9,954 nt of DNA, taken from contig QQUM01000424.1 in assembly GCA_008501545.1 (NCBI GenBank), positions 1-9,954 of the forward strand, written 5' to 3'. Position 1 is the stretch's first letter. Each line of letters starts with the position of its first letter. Shown here piece after piece: positions 6,182 to 9,954 of this stretch. Source of the DNA: Calditrichota bacterium (GTDB taxonomy: Bacteria; Zhuqueibacterota; Zhuqueibacteria; Zhuqueibacterales; Geothermadaptataceae). The notes beneath the pieces are model-generated. The model ran no database searches, was not told the DNA's origin, and saw nothing but the letters and a program-made list of their open reading frames with translations. Position numbers and translations under genes: made by a program.

Positions 6182-9028
6182 TTATTGGCCACGCTTTACA
6201 ACATTAATTTCGACTCGACGATTTCTAAACCGCCCTTCCGGCGTTTGATTGGTATCGATTGGCTTTAAGGGTCCAAATGCTTCCGTTTCCATTCGATTGT
6301 CCGGCACGCCAAATTGCAAAAAATAGTCTCGTACAAAATCAGCCCTGTCTTGCGAAAGCCGCATATTGTACTGCAAAGAACCCAGCGTATCCGTATGTCC
6401 GGCGATGAGCAAAATATGTGCATCATCCACGTAGAGTTTTGGTAGATAGCGATCAAGATAGTTTTCCAGGACAATTTTTGTCGTTTCACCGGTTTGATCT
6501 TCGTCGAAATCAAAGTTGATCGCGGTAGCCGGGGGAATTGCGATAGCAAATTCACTGCGGTTGTTCTCAGCGTTTTGATCTCCTGTGGAGCTTACAATCC
6601 CCACATTGATGATATCCATAAAAAGCTCACCACCCAGAAAGACACGACGGTTGCTTTGGTGCGCTTCTTCCGTCACGGCATTGTCCAACGGCCTGATTTC
6701 ACCATACCCTTTTGCTATGAGAAGACTATCGGTTCGCCATTGTGCAATTTGACCGCTTGAATCGATTTGCTCAAGGTAATCAAGAACGGCACCGGCCCGG
6801 TTTTCAGAAAGTCGCTGGTTGAGTTCAAGTGGACCACGGTTATCGGTGTGTCCTTGTATTTCGAGTGGTTTGTATGGATTGTAATCAATGCGTTCTTTGA
6901 AAATTTTCAGAATATAATAAAGATTTTGCTGCAGTTGATCTCGGGATGCCGGACGCAAATTGGCTAGAGCAAAATCAAACTGCAAATCAGCGAAGGGATT
7001 GGGAAATTTCACTGTGTATTCAATTGTTATTTCCTCACCTGCAGCAAGCATATCGATATGCCACTGCAGAATATCTGTTCCGGTCCCTTCAAGGTTAGCA
7101 AATGACTTCAATTGCACAAATGGCGAAAGCGTATCAGCGACCACTATATTCTTCGCCTCAAACAATCCTTCATTTTTGATTTTCAAATGATAGGTTAATT
7201 CATCATCAAAATTCCGGGGAATTAACCCGGTAATCTCTTGTTTTTCAATTGAGAGATCTGTCCAGCATTGCAACGAATTCTGCTTGCGATTATTATCTTC
7301 ATCCAATTCAGGGACATCGTTTTCAACATCCACTACTGCGAGAAATGCTGTACTTGTTAGCGGGCTGTCAAGTGCAACAGAAAATTCCAACTGTTGGCCG
7401 GGTAAAAGCGTCATTATCGTATCGAGATTGACAGGTGCTACCGGGCCATGTATAAAAATTGGTTCTTTATCGGTCAGCTGGCTCCCTTCACTTTCGGAGA
7501 CTGGGTACAGGGCCAGTTGAAAATTGTGTGCCGCTATTTCACCACGATTGATGAGAACGATTCGCGCACTGGGTGTGGGTTTGCAGTTCAAGGTGATTTC
7601 CTGCAACTCCAGATCCGGCATGCGAATGGAAAATTTTGATATATGGCCGTTTTCAACATCCGCCAAAGCAAAATGCTGGTCCATGTCGTAGGAAACGACG
7701 GTCCAATAATAATCACCCGGTTGCAGTTGGAAAAGTCTCAGGTTACGGGAATCTGCACCGGCTGCTTTGAATAATTTGAAATCAAAACGATTCTCGTCAG
7801 TGAAATTTTCACGCACACCTTTATAATGTGAAATTGTCCGCAATGCACTTACAAGTTTACTGCTATCGCGATCAACCAGGATCCAATAACCAACCTGATC
7901 AAAAATATCACGATCAAAGGATGCGTCCCAATGAAGTTGCACCGAATCCACTGAAAATACAGCCCCAAAATCCGGTTCTGTCAATTGAAACACCTCAGGT
8001 GCAGTAAAAAACTGGGAAGCACTGTAGTGGCGCGTGTTGGCAAAATGCCCGATATTCTGGTTATCCGAACTTTCAAAGCCGCTCATCTCCAAAACACCGG
8101 CATAATTGCGACCAATGAGCTTATCCTTAATCCTGCCAAAGCGTTCATCTAATCCAATGCTGGCACCCACAGCGTAATTTTCGAGAAGATTGTTGTTGTC
8201 CAGATCAACCGAATAACCGAGCTGGACAGAAAAAGCGCGTCCCAGACTAAATTCCCAGGCCAAATTCACTGCATCCTGTTCATCCGTTGTTGCATTGTAA
8301 CCAATACCAAGACGCATTTGTGGCCCACCATGGCTACCGACATAAAGGCTGGCGCCAGTGCGATAAATCCGGGGGAGCGGTGTTTCCTCATTTACAAATT
8401 TAATCGGGTGACCGAAATTCTGTACTGAAAATCCCAACCCGAAACGCCAGTACTGAAAAAATGAAACGCGAGAAGTAAACATCGGGTGACGCGCTGACTT
8501 GAAGAGAACACCAGCATCCCATGCAATTGTTTCTGCAGAAAACCTGTCGAGTTCGCTCTTCAGGTATTTTCCATGTACACCGAAAGTAATGCGATCTGCA
8601 TAACCGGGTAGTGCGGTCCCGAATCCCGCACCAATGAGATAATCTCCGGCTGTCACAGCTGGCATACGATCTTTTGTGCTGTCAAATTCAGGAAGGGACA
8701 TATTGGCGAAACTAAGCACAAATTTGTTTTGCTGCCAATTTCGCCAACGAAAGCGTTTGCCTACCACGACCGCTGTCGATTTGAAGTCACTGAGCCAGTC
8801 TGAATAGGATGCTGACCATCCAAATTCCCGGCCCATACCAAGAGCGCCCGGATTCGCCCAATAGGTGTAGAGATTGTCCAGGTCACTCACAAGTGTAACA
8901 CCATTCACCTGTTGCTTCGCACCCGGCAAAAACTTTAAAAATGCACCACCCGCACGTATTTGTGCATGTAATGAGGAGGGCACGGTAATTATAAAGCAGA
9001 GTATGGAAATTTTGTATAGTGTTTTCAT
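6182..9028 (-). CDS. PorV-like outer-membrane barrel fused to fibronectin-like, CARDB, DUF11 and two OmpA domains
   Basis: 948 residues, exported by a signal peptide (MKTLYKISILCFIITVPSSLHA, cut after Ala22). Residues 23-300 resemble the PorV/UPF0164 barrel family: GGAFLKFLPGA (27-37), YTYWANPGALG (54-64), KYLKSELDRFSAETIAWDAG (154-173), QNFGHPIKF and PLPRIYRTG (203-225). A fibronectin-like segment follows (about 356-470), then CARDB (471-585, ending VDVENDVPELDEDNN), then DUF11 (from 590). An OmpA domain (about 680-798) has GHTD (726-729), Asn737 and Arg744. A DUF11-like end segment follows (802-831), then a second OmpA domain (837-945) with GHTD (877-880), Asn888 and Arg895. Both OmpA domains keep the Asp/Arg pair that binds diaminopimelate in peptidoglycan. 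Start: ATG 9028, 4 bp after the upstream stop; no clear ribosome site, so translation is probably coupled. Likely role: an outer-membrane partner or attachment protein for the upstream surface protein, anchored to the cell wall. This function is inferred. Confidence 0.88.
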   Translation of the reverse strand: MKTLYKISILCFIITVPSSLHAQIRAGGAFLKFLPGAKQQVNGVTLVSDLDNLYTYWANPGALGMGREFGWSASYSDWLSDFKSTAVVVGKRFRWRNWQQNKFVLSFANMSLPEFDSTKDRMPAVTAGDYLIGAGFGTALPGYADRITFGVHGKYLKSELDRFSAETIAWDAGVLFKSARHPMFTSRVSFFQYWRFGLGFSVQNFGHPIKFVNEETPLPRIYRTGASLYVGSHGGPQMRLGIGYNATTDEQDAVNLAWEFSLGRAFSVQLGYSVDLDNNNLLENYAVGASIGLDERFGRIKDKLIGRNYAGVLEMSGFESSDNQNIGHFANTRHYSASQFFTAPEVFQLTEPDFGAVFSVDSVQLHWDASFDRDIFDQVGYWILVDRDSSKLVSALRTISHYKGVRENFTDENRFDFKLFKAAGADSRNLRLFQLQPGDYYWTVVSYDMDQHFALADVENGHISKFSIRMPDLELQEITLNCKPTPSARIVLINRGEIAAHNFQLALYPVSESEGSQLTDKEPIFIHGPVAPVNLDTIMTLLPGQQLEFSVALDSPLTSTAFLAVVDVENDVPELDEDNNRKQNSLQCWTDLSIEKQEITGLIPRNFDDELTYHLKIKNEGLFEAKNIVVADTLSPFVQLKSFANLEGTGTDILQWHIDMLAAGEEITIEYTVKFPNPFADLQFDFALANLRPASRDQLQQNLYYILKIFKERIDYNPYKPLEIQGHTDNRGPLELNQRLSENRAGAVLDYLEQIDSSGQIAQWRTDSLLIAKGYGEIRPLDNAVTEEAHQSNRRVFLGGELFMDIINVGIVSSTGDQNAENNRSEFAIAIPPATAINFDFDEDQTGETTKIVLENYLDRYLPKLYVDDAHILLIAGHTDTLGSLQYNMRLSQDRADFVRDYFLQFGVPDNRMETEAFGPLKPIDTNQTPEGRFRNRRVEINVVKRGQ

Positions 9029-9032
9029 ATCG

Positions 9033-9953
9033 CTATTGCACCAATAAAAATTTCAATTTGCATGGCTTCGGAGCGACACCAATCACAATTATATATGCAC
9101 CACTCCCCACGCGTTGGCCGGAATTGGTGAATCCGTCCCAGTACACTGTTTGCGGTACACCGGCAGAGAAAACCTCATCCACGACTGTTGTAATGTAAGT
9201 GCCTAACATATCGTAAATCTTCACCGGTACACGCTCCGTATTGCATGCCTGAAAATGAATTCCAAGTTCACCATCAACAGCAGGTGCAAAGACGTTTCTA
9301 TCCAGATAGCAATCGGGATTGCAAGTGATGTAAATACTGGCAGTCGCCCGGTTATTCAACGGATTGTTGTCCGGTCCTTGTGTGGAGAGAAAAGCATAAT
9401 TGTAAACAGTATCCGGCAATTGCGGTATATTTTCGCCAACAAGCGCTGTATAATTCACTCTAATAGTTTGTCCCGGCGCCATCGATTCAGAAACGCTCCA
9501 ACGCGCAACGCGGTTTGAATGAGTTTCCGGTGCTGATCCAAAATCATAAAAGGATAGAAAAGATGAAAGCGAGTCGACGATAAAAAACGCATCCGAGTAG
9601 CCCGGCCCGTTATTGGTTACGACCAATTCGAATTCAGCCAACTCACCCGTGGTTAACACAGGTGTGATCGCACGTTTGCCAAGTGATAAATCTGCTTCTG
9701 TCGGCACTGGACGCAGGATAACAGTGGCTGAATCCCGATTGTTGCTCGCAGTACTGTCCAACCCGCTGAACACCGAGACAAGATTGGTTAAAGTCTCAAA
9801 TTGAGAACCGCCCAGGGCATCAACACGAGTTGCCAGCTGGACTTGCGCAGATTCACCCGCAGCCAGTGAAAGGCCGGTCCAGCGAATCGTATCATCGGAA
9901 ACGGCGATATTTTGTTGATCAGACTCTATCGTTTCGATCGTCAGTCCGGCGGG
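9033..9953 (-). CDS. C-terminal part of a secreted DUF11-repeat protein with FlgD-like (T9SS-type) C-terminal domain (5' truncated)
   Basis: The frame is open to the right edge with no stop, so only the last 306 residues are visible; the GTG at 9773 is internal. Residues 23-80 are the end of one DUF11 repeat (ending SGLDSTASNNRDSATVIL). Residues 87-208 are a complete DUF11 repeat, with ADLSLGKRAITPVLTTGE, VVTNNGPGYSD, RWSVSESMAPGQTIRVNYTA and GPDNNPLNNRATASI. Residues 211-306 are a compact C-terminal domain opening with a CNPDC motif and containing VKIYDMLGTYITTVVDE (244-260) and YWDGFTNSGQRVGSGAYIIV (271-290). That is the FlgD Ig-like pattern found in C-terminal sorting domains of T9SS cargo in FCB-group bacteria. 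Cysteines at 211, 215, 237 and 298 may form disulfides. It is probably a large cell-surface protein, cotranscribed with the PorV/OmpA-type gene that starts 4 bp after its stop. T9SS export is inference. Confidence 0.87.
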   Translation of the reverse strand, partial: PAGLTIETIESDQQNIAVSDDTIRWTGLSLAAGESAQVQLATRVDALGGSQFETLTNLVSVFSGLDSTASNNRDSATVILRPVPTEADLSLGKRAITPVLTTGELAEFELVVTNNGPGYSDAFFIVDSLSSFLSFYDFGSAPETHSNRVARWSVSESMAPGQTIRVNYTALVGENIPQLPDTVYNYAFLSTQGPDNNPLNNRATASIYITCNPDCYLDRNVFAPAVDGELGIHFQACNTERVPVKIYDMLGTYITTVVDEVFSAGVPQTVYWDGFTNSGQRVGSGAYIIVIGVAPKPCKLKFLLVQ

Positions 9954-9954
9954 C

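Noticed and set aside
9771..9773. GTG at 9773 as the start of the DUF11 protein
   Set aside because: The same frame stays open for 60 more codons to the window edge and reads as a DUF11 repeat, so the gene is cut by the edge.

Overview
The window looks like chromosomal DNA from a Gram-negative (diderm) bacterium, most plausibly from the Fibrobacterota-Chlorobiota-Bacteroidota (FCB) side of the tree, for example a Calditrichota/KSB1-type lineage. The reasons are a PorV-type outer-membrane barrel, DUF11 and CARDB surface modules, a FlgD-like C-terminal sorting-type domain and a lipoprotein efflux adaptor. This placement is inference from gene content; there is no rRNA or other taxonomic marker in the window.

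Left two thirds (bases 3-6129, + strand): an export operon. In order it encodes the C-terminal part of a TolC-type outer-membrane channel (cut by the window edge), a lipoprotein HlyD/YbhG-type periplasmic adaptor, two separate ABC ATPases that correspond to the two halves of the E. coli YbhF protein, and two ABC-2 permeases of the YbhS/YbhR type. Together they would form a tripartite ATP-driven exporter spanning both membranes. The two ATPases carry complementary motif defects, which predicts one good and one degenerate ATP site. The operon is tightly packed except at two places: a 162-bp gap with a long CGCG-rich hairpin and a mini-ORF (1709-1870), and a 365-bp AT-rich gap with a long imperfect inverted repeat (3525-3889).

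Bases 6130-6181 separate convergent transcription units and hold a strong hairpin, probably a shared terminator.

Right third (6182-9953, - strand, transcribed right to left): two genes 4 bp apart. The first, cut by the right edge, is the end of a secreted protein with DUF11 repeats and a FlgD-like C-terminal domain of the kind used as a type IX secretion (T9SS) sorting signal. The second is an unusual 948-residue protein: signal peptide, PorV/UPF0164-like beta-barrel, a fibronectin-like segment, CARDB, DUF11 and two OmpA peptidoglycan-binding domains. One of the OmpA domains appears to be inserted inside the DUF11 fold. The pair resembles the 'surface protein followed by its dedicated outer-membrane partner' arrangement of Bacteroidota gliding and T9SS loci, but with the partner barrel and the cell-wall anchor fused in one chain. 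This pair is the most interesting part of the window.
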